From NCBI GenBank assembly GCA_014155875.1, contig JACEFZ010002068.1, positions 62,001-126,000 of the forward strand: DNA of 64,000 nt. The letters run 5' to 3'. Position 1 is the stretch's first letter; the number at the start of each line of letters is the position of its first letter. The stretch comes from Cepaea nemoralis. Taxonomy: Eukaryota > Mollusca > Gastropoda > Stylommatophora > Helicidae. Positions 47,680-56,198 of this stretch are shown here, one piece after another. Under the pieces are notes generated by a model, which was given only the letters and a program-made list of their open reading frames with translations, did no database searches and was not told where the DNA came from. The position numbers and the translations under genes were made by a program.

Positions 47680-48185
47680 GAACATAGCAGTGTTCAATAT
47701 TTTCATATGACCAATATCCTGAGGAGGGAGGCAATATTGCAAACCTCACAACATACAGGAACTGGACGATTTAAAAGAAAAACTAAAAGAAGAACATAAG
47801 CCAGAAGCAAGGCTTAAAAAGGATAGAACAATTGACGCAAACACCGATTATAAAGACATTTCTGCAAAATATAGGAAACGTTGAACACTCCTGTAAAGAC
47901 TAAATAGATCAAAACAATAAATCACTAAACCTGGATAATTTAATCAAAGGAGCAAAGTCAGTGAATGATAGAATAGCTAATGATATGAAGGAACAAATTG
48001 GGCCTTCTTCATAATTAATTCTTATCAACATTTGTAATTGTTTGTAAGCATTGAACAGCACAACAGACCTGGAAAGAAGCAGCACATTTCCTTATATGGA
48101 ATATGACGCAGGAAATATAGACCTTAATAACCATAGAATAATAAGCATATGAAGCGGTCCAGACAATCGTATGGAGTAAAGCATT
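47680..48185 (+). pseudogene. possible degraded LINE fragment
   Basis: Weak LINE-like blocks occur in plus frames: a basic helical stretch (KEKLKEEHKPEARLKKDR) near 47770 and DLERSSTF, GNIDLNNHRIISI near 48080-48150. The latter resembles the GDxxNxxNYRGIS motif entering an RT. Stops are frequent. Low confidence. Confidence 0.4.
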
Positions 48186-48189
48186 ACGA

Positions 48190-48624
48190 AACTAACTCGG
48201 CACCCACATACAAAAGCTGAGAGAGATACTGAGGAGGGGATCCTGAGCACTTATGGACTGAATGGTGTTTGGTGGAGTGAGCATAATTTGACAGCTAGGT
48301 ATCAGACAGATTGAAATCTCCTGCACGGATATGAATACAATACTTCTTAATAACCCAGGAACATGGGTCTGAAAGATTGTTGCCAAATAGTAAATGAACA
48401 ATAAAGAATACAGCTACATATACAACTAGACGAACTGTTGTCTACTTAGGTAGAGTCTGATGACTCTCTTCCTGATCTTTATTTGTCGTTAAAAGTATGA
48501 GTGGGGCGATGGGAACATTCGCTTGAACGTGTCAGCTCTTAAAAAAGTATAGGAGACTCCTAGACTTTTTTAAGAGCTGACGCGTTGAAGCGATATATGT
48601 TGCCTTGATTTGTTTAGCGTGCCA
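48190..48624. other. unassigned; contains inverted AGCTCTTAAAAAAGT pair
   Basis: GTCAGCTCTTAAAAAAGTATAGGAG and CTAGACTTTTTTAAGAGCTGAC at about 48530-48582 form an imperfect inverted repeat with a short loop. No gene was recognised. Confidence 0.5.
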
Positions 48625-48627
48625 TCG

Positions 48628-48720
48628 ATTTAGGGAGCCGTGGCTCAGATGTTACCATGACCGCCTCGATGTCAGAAGCTACAGTGCTCGATCCCAGCAA
48701 AGGGCTGGGCATTTTTCCAG
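48628..48720 (+). mobile_element. tRNA-like SINE head, second type
   Basis: GGGAGCCGTGGCTCAGATGTTACC carries an A-box and, about 37 bases on, GTGCTCGATCCC carries a B-box. The rest of a cloverleaf is not supported. It continues through AAAGGGCTGGGCATTTTTCC and meets an antisense LINE A end at about 48755. It differs from the other SINE heads. Confidence 0.65.
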
Positions 48721-48751
48721 GAACTATTGGTTATCAGAATCATGTGCTGTG

Positions 48752-48850
48752 CTGATAAGCGTGGGCGGTCATGTTTCACCATCTCACACGATCACCAGAG
48801 TCGTGGATCAGCTCTATGTTCTTGTCTCGACCATGCCATTTGTCCAAAAC
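48752..48850 (-). mobile_element. LINE A 3' terminus, antisense, about 95 bp
   Basis: The reverse strand matches 27497-27590 (GGCATGGTCGAGA...GAGCTGATCCACGACTCTGGTG...CATGACCGCCCACGC), ending where the LINE A stop codon lies. It is an extremely 5'-truncated copy and abuts a tRNA-like segment. Confidence 0.85.
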
Positions 48851-48895
48851 ATCCATATATTTAAAAATAACATTTTTATTAAACAAAAAAGAAGG

Positions 48896-50285
48896 GGGGG
48901 GGGGGGGGGGGGAGGAGGCTCTCAGAAGGCTGTGGTTCGGTTCTGGGCCGTCCTTCTCCTCACGGGTGCATTTTTCGGAGACTCCTGAAGGTCGTCGCTA
49001 GAGCTACGGAGTTCGTGCTTTGTGCGACGTTTCCCACCCTGCGGAAAGAAACTGAGCCATATGGGATAAAATCCGTTTCAATGAAGTTGATTCTGTCGAC
49101 TTTTAAGTGACATTTTTATCCATATATTTACTTATCTGCTTTCCCCTTGTTATTTTCTTGTAGGACTTACTAAATGGTTTTTCTTCCTGTCCATTATATT
49201 CTTTCAGAAAACATTTCCTATTTCCTCAGAAAACACAGCTTCACTGCCATTATATTTTTTTTTCCAGATTGCCTGCCTATTATCCAGTCCACGTATCCCA
49301 TCCGTACAAAAGGTAAGGTTCCATGTAGATTGTCTCCAAAAAGAGATTCACTGCCTACCATAATTTAATTGGAGATCATAACCAACAACTATCTGTTTGG
49401 CTGCTCTTCAACTTGCATCCATGGTTTTATGCTACCTTGATCGGGAAGTTGGTGAGAAAGGAGAGTGTACGGGTACTCCACCTTGCCCATTGGTGTCTCC
49501 TTACTTCTCCTTTGATAGGGGATACGCCTATCCCGCCACCTTCAACTGTTGGTACCTACTAATATAGTACCGCCTCCTAAGCTCATGGGTAGTGAGATCG
49601 GATACTAGCCTTCTCATTCAGATAAGCGCGAACAACACGCGGTTTTGTGTGCAAGTTCAGCACGTTACAACTGCCACGGCTGTTGGAAATCACAAAGAAT
49701 AGGCTGTAAGATCACTGCGCTGACAAAATTATTAGGAAAGAAAACCTACCCATGGGTAAATATAGCCATTTAACTAGGATAGAATACATCTAAAAGAAGC
49801 AAATCTGACACTAATACATGGCTAAGTCGGACGTGCGAACCTGTGAGGTGCTTAACTGGGTGTGACACACTTACCTCGACAGAGGAACAAAGACCAAGAC
49901 GTCCTTCTGATATTGTCTATCCATCATTTTCTGGGTCCTCCTTCGGCTCAGTTCCTAGAGATGTTTTAACAACACCGTGTGGCTGGCTTAGTAGATCGAC
50001 ACCGTGTAACCTTTTCAATAAATGAAGCTTCCCAGCTAGCTAAAATGGGTTTTTAAAAACAAAAGAATGAACGGAAGACAGGCGTGCATAAGAAGCTTGG
50101 ATCCACCGCATGCACCATACAATTGATATCCTGGTAGCAAGCAGATTTTGAGCAAACTCACTCAAACAAAGAAAGCAAAGAACACTCCAGAATATATATT
50201 AATACACGGAGAAATACGTCACATGTGCAGAGTTGCCGAAGAAGAATGGTTGTAGAAAAAATGCAAAGAAATAGAGGATCTAGAA
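48896..50285. other. unassigned sequence with a long G-run
   Basis: About 17 G at 48896-48912, then no recognised repeat or gene. Two small palindromic strings occur (GGGATA-CGCC-TATCCC near 49520; GGTACCTACTAATATAGTACC near 49550). Open frames on both strands are short and featureless. Confidence 0.45.
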
Positions 50286-51262
50286 ATAAAACACAACTCG
50301 AAAGAATTGCATGAAAATATAAAATGATTTACAAAGAAGTAAAATAATATAACAGAAAATGTTTATATCAGAGGGAAAATGGAGAAATTATAATTGGTAA
50401 TACCGACATAATAAAAAGATAGACAGAATATACAGAAGATGTATTCTTGGACAGAAGGATCAATAAACCAACATTGTATAATACTCAAGATGGACCAAAT
50501 ATATTAAAGGCTGAAGTAGAAAAGGCTATTAATAAGATGAAAGAGGGAAACGCTGCAGGTTCTGACAAGATGACAGCGGAGATGATAAAATCCTTTTCCA
50601 GCTTTGGCATAGATGCTATCACAGAATTATATACATATATATATACATATATAACTGGATGCATCCCCCGGGATTTGAAAACATCCATTTTCATCACACT
50701 ACCCAAGAAGCTAAGAGCTGTTGACTGTGGGGATTAAATCATTTTTAGCTTAAAGTGCCATATAACTAAGATTCTTCCCAAGGTCATACAATAAATAATT
50801 CAAAATAAAATAGATGGGGAAGCAGCTGAAGAACACTTTGGGTTCCGTAAAAACAGCGGCAGAAGGGAGGCAATGGTGTTAATTGAAAAATATATAGAAG
50901 TTCAGAAAAAAAAAATATATGTTTGTTTTATAGACTACAAGGAATCTTTTGATAGAGTACATCTTGAACGACTAATTACATGCCTTTAATATATAGGGGT
51001 AGACGGAAATTACAGCAGACTTATTAGTAATTTGTACTGGGAACAAATGGCGTCAATTAGATAAGGACATAATTATTCGTAGCCCATTGATATAAAAAAG
51101 GAGCTCGAGGATTAAGCAATCTTAGGTATGCTGACGATACCGCGTTACTAGCAGAAAGCGAGCAAGACTTACAAAACCTGGTGGAACAAGTAAACAGACA
51201 TAGTGCAGAATGTGGCTTAGATATTAACATCCAAAAAACGAAAACTGTGATAATTAGCAATT

Positions 51263-51411
51263 CTTCTTCTTCTTCTTCTTCGTTCATCCGGAGTTTTTTT
51301 TTCGGATGTGATTGCGTTGTGCCTGTTTACAGCAGAGCTGCGTTCTTGTGCCGTTAGGCCGACACATCCGACTTCTGCGGGCATTTGTGGACCGGGTTAA
51401 CCTTCCCGGGG
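51263..51411 (-). mobile_element. short SINE G, antisense copy with 12-bp duplication
   Basis: On minus: GGGAAGGTTAACCCGGTCCAC, then CGCAGAAGTCGGATGTGTCGG and the same body as 46215-46326, ending in a TCCGAAAAAAAAACTCCGGATG hairpin and (GAA)n. TAATTAGCAATT stands on both sides (51251-51262 and 51412-51423). It has about 35 bp more at the 5' end than the other copy. It landed in LINE D before or after the Gypsy element; order cannot be told. Confidence 0.92.
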
Positions 51412-51457
51412 TAATTAGCAATTGAAAGGAAAGGTCATCAATGAACATCACAATAAA

Positions 51458-51462
51458 CGGGG
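51458..51462. repeat. target-site duplication of the Gypsy element, left
   Basis: CGGGG, repeated at 62442-62446. Removing the element and one copy joins ATAAACGGGG to AGATACTAG and restores the LINE D frame INGEILEQVTSF across the junction. Confidence 0.95.
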
Positions 51463-51594
51463 TGTGGTGAATTCGTTTAAAGTGTCGTCCCTGGAGTGAG
51501 GGGAGTCAACACCCACATTATATTTACCCCCTTATCAATATCCTGGAGAATCCACTAGCTTCGGTCCACCACACTCCTTCGGTTCATGGACACA

Positions 51595-51672
<78 letters not shown>

Positions 51673-53547
51673 TCTCTCTCTATCTCTACCTGATCATGCC
51701 CCCTCTCTTTCCTCCCCAACGCAACATACTCAACAACTCTTGCTTCTAAAAATTAATAACAATTAATTTATTAAAAGAAAAGTGTAACGTATGTGAGACG
51801 TGTATGCGAAGAAAATGTGTGTTGTATATTCTAGTGTAAATGTAGAATTCAGACCACAAAGCTCAGAATCAGAGTCCACTCATCATGGCAAGGATTACAC
51901 GACATCACAAGAATCAGCACAATGGACCTCACCAAACGCTGCGTCTCTCCCGCCAGACAGTGTCCACCTCCAGGAGCTTTGATAACCACGAGGTCTGATC
52001 CCCACTCAACTATACAGTCTGGGACTGATACTATTGTTTTTCCTTAAAAAAAACTGTTCCTAATAGTTTATAGAAATTGAGACCCCACAATTCCTGCACA
52101 GTGAAAAGCGGAACACTTTCCCATGAACATTACATTCTTCCTTCTTACGAAATGTTCTACAGTTTTCACTCTTAAAACAGTCATTGTACTTAGTCTCAAA
52201 TAGATCTCTTAATTTCCCAGATAAAGTTTCATTGTTCTGATGTCCTTGTTAAGTGGAACAAACACTCTCCAATGTTTTGGTTTCATGTAGTGTGAAAATC
52301 AATCCCTACTGTTCTAGTAATAAGTGGAATGAACATCCATCACCACTGGTTTATTCACCAGAACCCAATACTATGTTGCTGTCCACAGGTAGTGTAAAAT
52401 ATTCTCAATAATATTCTCAATATTTATCCTGTGGGATACTTATACTAGTCAGCTCCACCGAGCAAATATTTATCAACTTTTCCTAGCATAGGCCCAGTGA
52501 GAAAGTTGCTGGCCAATCTTCCTGCACCAAAAATATCCGGGATCGGAATTTTTCAATGTTTCTGTGTTCTTCATCCCAACCAGAGGGAACCTGTAAAATA
52601 TATAACACAACTGGTGAGAGCCTCCCCGTCACTGATCCTTATTAGATGAGCGTGGGCCACCGGCCTCGCTCAGAAAAATACAGTGAACCAAACTCTGTCA
52701 GGGACAGATGAGCTAATCACATAGGTCTTCATCAGGCCAAGACAAGAAAAAAAAAAACCAACAAACAGTGCCGAACCCCCAGGGAGCACCCCACTGTAAG
52801 ATCCCACCATTGGACAATTTCCTCATCTCCCAATTATCCCCCATTACTCTAGTCTCAACTAGCAGAGCTAATCATCACTTCACTACTCTATTCTCAACTA
52901 ACAGAGCTAATCATCACTTCACTACTCTATTCTCAACGAACAGAGCTAATCATCACACTCTAGCTAGTTTCAACCATGCTACTGCCTAAATTAATTAGGC
53001 CTAATTATACAATAGGTTCTACCTTATACAACACCGCAGTTCTACTAAATCACATCTACAGTTGCCATGACAGGCACGTGTAAAATTAAATCAAATTAAT
53101 CCCGCACACGGTAGATGTTATTAAAATCCATAACTGCAGTGCCAAAGCACGTCCGCCTAAGTTAACAGTCTGAGTTACACTCGCTGTCAACAAATCATGT
53201 TTCTTGGCAAACAGCCTTGAATTGTTCACGTGGCGTTTTTGATGTCAAAACACCAGATGGTTTCAGGGGCAGATTATCCATTTCAGAATACGTTCTCTCC
53301 TCTTAGGTTAAACCACTACAAGAGTTGTCTTTCCTTGTTATGGCAACCAACACAGCCGGTGTGTTCCTGCATTCTTTGAATTCAGGTCTCAATAACAAGC
53401 CAACAATTCGTTTGATGTCGGAGAATTCTTAAGGTCTCCCTACTGTTCTGATCTCGCCGACTAGAAGTAAACAAGTTGCAGCTGTGGATCAGACTGTTTT
53501 TGGTAATTTCTATCATCTGGGGGTTAATTTATAGTGATTTCATGACA
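51463..53547 (-). repeat. 3' LTR of the Gypsy element
   Basis: On plus it runs from TGTGGTGAATTCG to TTTCATGACA. It contains a (CT)n tract (51594-51690), a 39-bp tandem repeat (52853-52957), and AT-rich stretches. Compared with the other LTR it has a 13-bp duplication near 51795 (TGAGACGTGTATG) and a replaced segment near 52365 (CCAGAACCCAAT). Confidence 0.95.
52853..52957. repeat. 39-bp tandem repeat inside the LTR
   Basis: About 2.7 copies of TCTCAACTAACAGAGCTAAT + CATCACTTCACTACTCTAT. The same array is in the other LTR at 61747-61851. The solo LTR has one related unit at about 35412. In element sense it lies about 600-700 bp from the LTR start, a U3-like position. Confidence 0.9.
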
Positions 53548-53560
53548 TAGGCCCCCTCAT
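53548..53560 (-). promoter_or_regulatory. polypurine tract next to the 3' LTR
   Basis: In element sense the bases just before the 3' LTR read ATGAGGGGGCCTA then TGTCATG. A purine run at this position primes plus-strand DNA synthesis in LTR elements. Confidence 0.75.
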
Positions 53561-53624
53561 AAGAGAGTAGTCCATCTCACTCTTCTCCACTGTAAATTCG
53601 ATCCAGATGATTTATTCGTCCTCA

Positions 53625-54527
53625 TCAGGAGCTGGGTGTCTTGAGAGAACATCCGCTCCAACATTTCTGTATTTCCTCCTCCAGGGCCTTTTCTTTAGAG
53701 AATGGCACTGGGTAAACCTTTTGGCGAACAGGCTCTTGAGTGGTCAAAGTCATCTCGAACTCCACCAACCTCGTTCGTCCTGGTTTATCAGTCAGTATCT
53801 CCTTATGAGACTCGAGAACCTGGGTTATCTTTTCCCTCTCCTGGGAAGTCAGATCAGGGTTCACCTGCACATCCTTGTAGGTTTCCTGGTGCACCAGGGG
53901 ATATTCCCTGCCCTCGTTGGTTCCCACTTCTGTCTCCATTGCAACTGCCATTGCCATGAGGTGAGCTGCTTTTTCTCCGGGTCTCTCTTCGTATTTCCAC
54001 AAGAGATTGATATGGAAAATCTTCGACTTTCCCCGGATCCGGATCTGATAGTTGGTCCTGGATATCACACTTTCCACGGGAAATGGTCCTTGCCAACCTA
54101 TCTCCAGTTTGTTGTTTCTCGTTGGGAGTAGCAACAAGACTTTGTCTCCCATTTCTAGAGATCTGTCTTTAGACCTACGGTTGTAGTAAGCCGCATGTCT
54201 TTTTCTGGCCTTTTTCAAGTTTTGATTTGCCAGAGTCCATCCCTTTTGGAGTTTTTCTTTCAGTTCCTCCACGTATTTATAGGAGGAGATCACTTCTTCT
54301 GACGTCCCCTCTTCAGTCCAACTCCTCAACATGGCTTCCAACGGTCCTTTGATTGGACGACCAAACAGCAACGTAGCTGGTGGTAGTCCTGTTGAGCCAT
54401 GAGGAACTTCCCGATAGGCAAAAAGTGCTGCTGGGATATATTCATCCCACCTATCAGGTTTTTCCTGTGCCAGTTTCCTGAGCATTGTCAACAAGGTGCC
54501 GTTGAAACGCTCTACTTGTTCATTTGC
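53625..54527 (-). pseudogene. Gypsy integrase C-terminal part and RT stub
   Basis: Same reading frame as the upstream pol, after one stop. It begins ANEQVERFNGT, giving the catalytic Glu of integrase, then LRKLAQEKPDRWDEYI, AYREVPHGSTGLPPATLLFG (conserved after the core). A C-terminal domain with DKVLLLLPTRNNKLEIGWQGPF (GPY/F-type module) and SKIFHINLLWKYEERP follows. The chain then reads QEREKITQVLESHKEILTDKPGRT, LVEFEMTLTTQEPVRQK and YPVPFSKEKALEEEIQK. These are the first motifs of a Gypsy RT, the part that precedes its palm. It is cut there by a frame change and the polypurine tract. Integrase inserts the DNA copy. Confidence 0.9.
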
Positions 54528-56198
54528 TTAAGGATGGTAAGGGCTGGTATGTATGTGGTTAGAGTGGAACACCCTAAATACTTCCTCCATGAGTTTTCCA
54601 CAAATCTGGGACAGATTGTCCGTCAGAATTTGATCCAGAAAGCCTAATCTGGTAAAGGTCTCCATCAGTGCGTCCGCCACTCGTTTCGGGTCAATCGTGG
54701 TCAACGGTATGGCTTCACCCCACATTGTACAGCAATCCACCATTGTGAGAATATACATGTTCCTCTTCCTAGTCCTAGGAAGTGGACCCACGATATCGAT
54801 GGCTACCCTCTCGAAAGGAGAGTTCATGATGGGCATCTCACCCAAGACCACCGGTGCTGTCCAGTGTTTCGGTGCCACCCTCTGGCACTCAGGGCATGAC
54901 TTCACATACCGACGCACATCATCTGTCATTCCCGGCAAATAGTAGTGGCAGGAAATCCGCTGCATGGTGGCGGCAATACCCATATGTCGACTAAAGGAGA
55001 TGGTATGCCCCATATGAAGAATCTGGGACCAATGAGCTTTCGGGACGACCAACTGACCGTATAGGTTGTCTCCCCTTCCTGCTCTCATATAGAGTATCCT
55101 ATTCTTCATGTAGTACTGCCCACGTCCTGGTGGATCAGCACTTCTCTGCAGCTTTTTGTAGCAAGGACGTAAAGTAGCATCCTCACTCTGGGCAGTTCGT
55201 AGCTTCCCCGGCATTGGGTTAGTCACAATTGCTTCTGCCTCTTCTGTTTTCGTCTGAGAGCGAGTCTGTATTGCTCCCATATGGATTGGCTCCCTGGGCA
55301 TTCCCAGAAAGACATACCGGCAACCGAGGATGACGGGGAAAATGGGATCGGTCAATACAACAGCTTTGATTGTGCCGGTGACATATCTTGACCGAATCTC
55401 CACGTTAGCAATGGACAACTTCATGGCCACAGCACTCTTCTGTGCAGGCTGTATCTCCATGGTCTCACCTGTGAATTGTTCTGGGTGTACCAGATCCGCA
55501 GAAATCATGGCCTCCCCGTCCAGTCCTGTGTCGTACAAACACTCCACTTGACGACCGTTAACCTCTACCAATTCCACTACAGGTGGTTTTTCCTGGTCTG
55601 GAGTCTCTTCCTCGGCCTCGACCTGTTTGGTGGGCTCAAGCTTAGGTTTCCCCGGGCACACGACGAATTGAGAATCTCCTGACTTTCCTCTGCAGTCAAT
55701 AGCATTGTGCGTGTTTGACTTGCATTGGTTGCACCATTTCCCTGTCCTAGATTTTCTAGTGCCGGACTTGAGTGAGCTCTCCTGGTGGCGAGCTTCCTTG
55801 TTGACTTTGGCATTTTCAGTGACAACCTCCTTGGACGTCACTTGACATGCTGCGAAGTGAGGGCTCTTAGCCTTCGATTTGCAGTCCCTCGTATTGTGAG
55901 AGGGTGACTTACAAATTAAACACCACTTCTCCGACCACGGTCGTTTTGGTGTAGAGCTCGAAGTGCTCTTGCTTCCCTCCTTCGTCTTCTCTGAACTATC
56001 CTCTGAAGTTTTTACATAAGGTTCCCCCTTTTTTGTTTCTGAGTTTTTGGGTTTCTTCTTGTCATGTTTCTCCTGACTTTTGGTGTTGGTGGAAAGTTTT
56101 TCCCCTGCCTCCCAATGTACCTCGACGAACCGTTCTGCTAATTTTGACACGAGGTCAATACGTTCCGCTTCTTGTTCTCCCAGACGAAACAAATACAT
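54528..56198 (-). pseudogene. Gypsy nucleocapsid, protease and integrase N-terminal part
   Basis: 556 codons. Residues 1-30 are the end of gag (LGEQEAERIDLVSKLAERFVE). Two CCHC knuckles follow at about 93-106 (CLICKSPSHNTRDC) and 156-169 (CNQCKSNTHNAIDC) and bind RNA. A retropepsin-like protease with DTG at 223-225 (CLYDTGLDGEAMI) and a PVILGCRYV flap-end near 288-296 comes next. Integrase has the HHCC zinc site (H398, H405, C435, C438), core AIDIVGPLP (D468) and ILTDNLSQICGKLMEE (D527). The chain stops after TSPYHP, six codons before the catalytic Glu of the D-D-35-E triad. There is no RT between protease and integrase. The ATG at 56198 is internal; natural translation would come from gag. 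Confidence 0.92.

Larger units (their letters stand above)
50286..51462 (+). pseudogene. LINE D, left part (RT), host of the nest
   Basis: RT-like blocks on plus: DGPNILKAEVEKAINKMKEGN, AGSDKMTAEMIKSF, CIPRDLKTSIFITLPKKLRAVDC, EEHFGFRKNSG, YVCFIDYKESFDRVHLERL, LRYADDTALLAESEQDLQNL (51120-51175), HSAECGLDINIQKTKTVIIS. A deletion near 51100 removes the RQGC...SPLLF block between palm motifs, and stops occur. After the SINE at 51263-51411 the coding resumes as NITINGE, where the Gypsy element interrupts it. The remainder lies at 62442-62860. Confidence 0.87.

Noticed and set aside
48628..48700. tRNA gene on plus
   Set aside because: Box-like words are present but the cloverleaf arms do not pair convincingly; treated as SINE-like.
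53607..54131. 174-codon plus-strand open frame
   Set aside because: Antisense shadow of the Gypsy integrase and RT stub.
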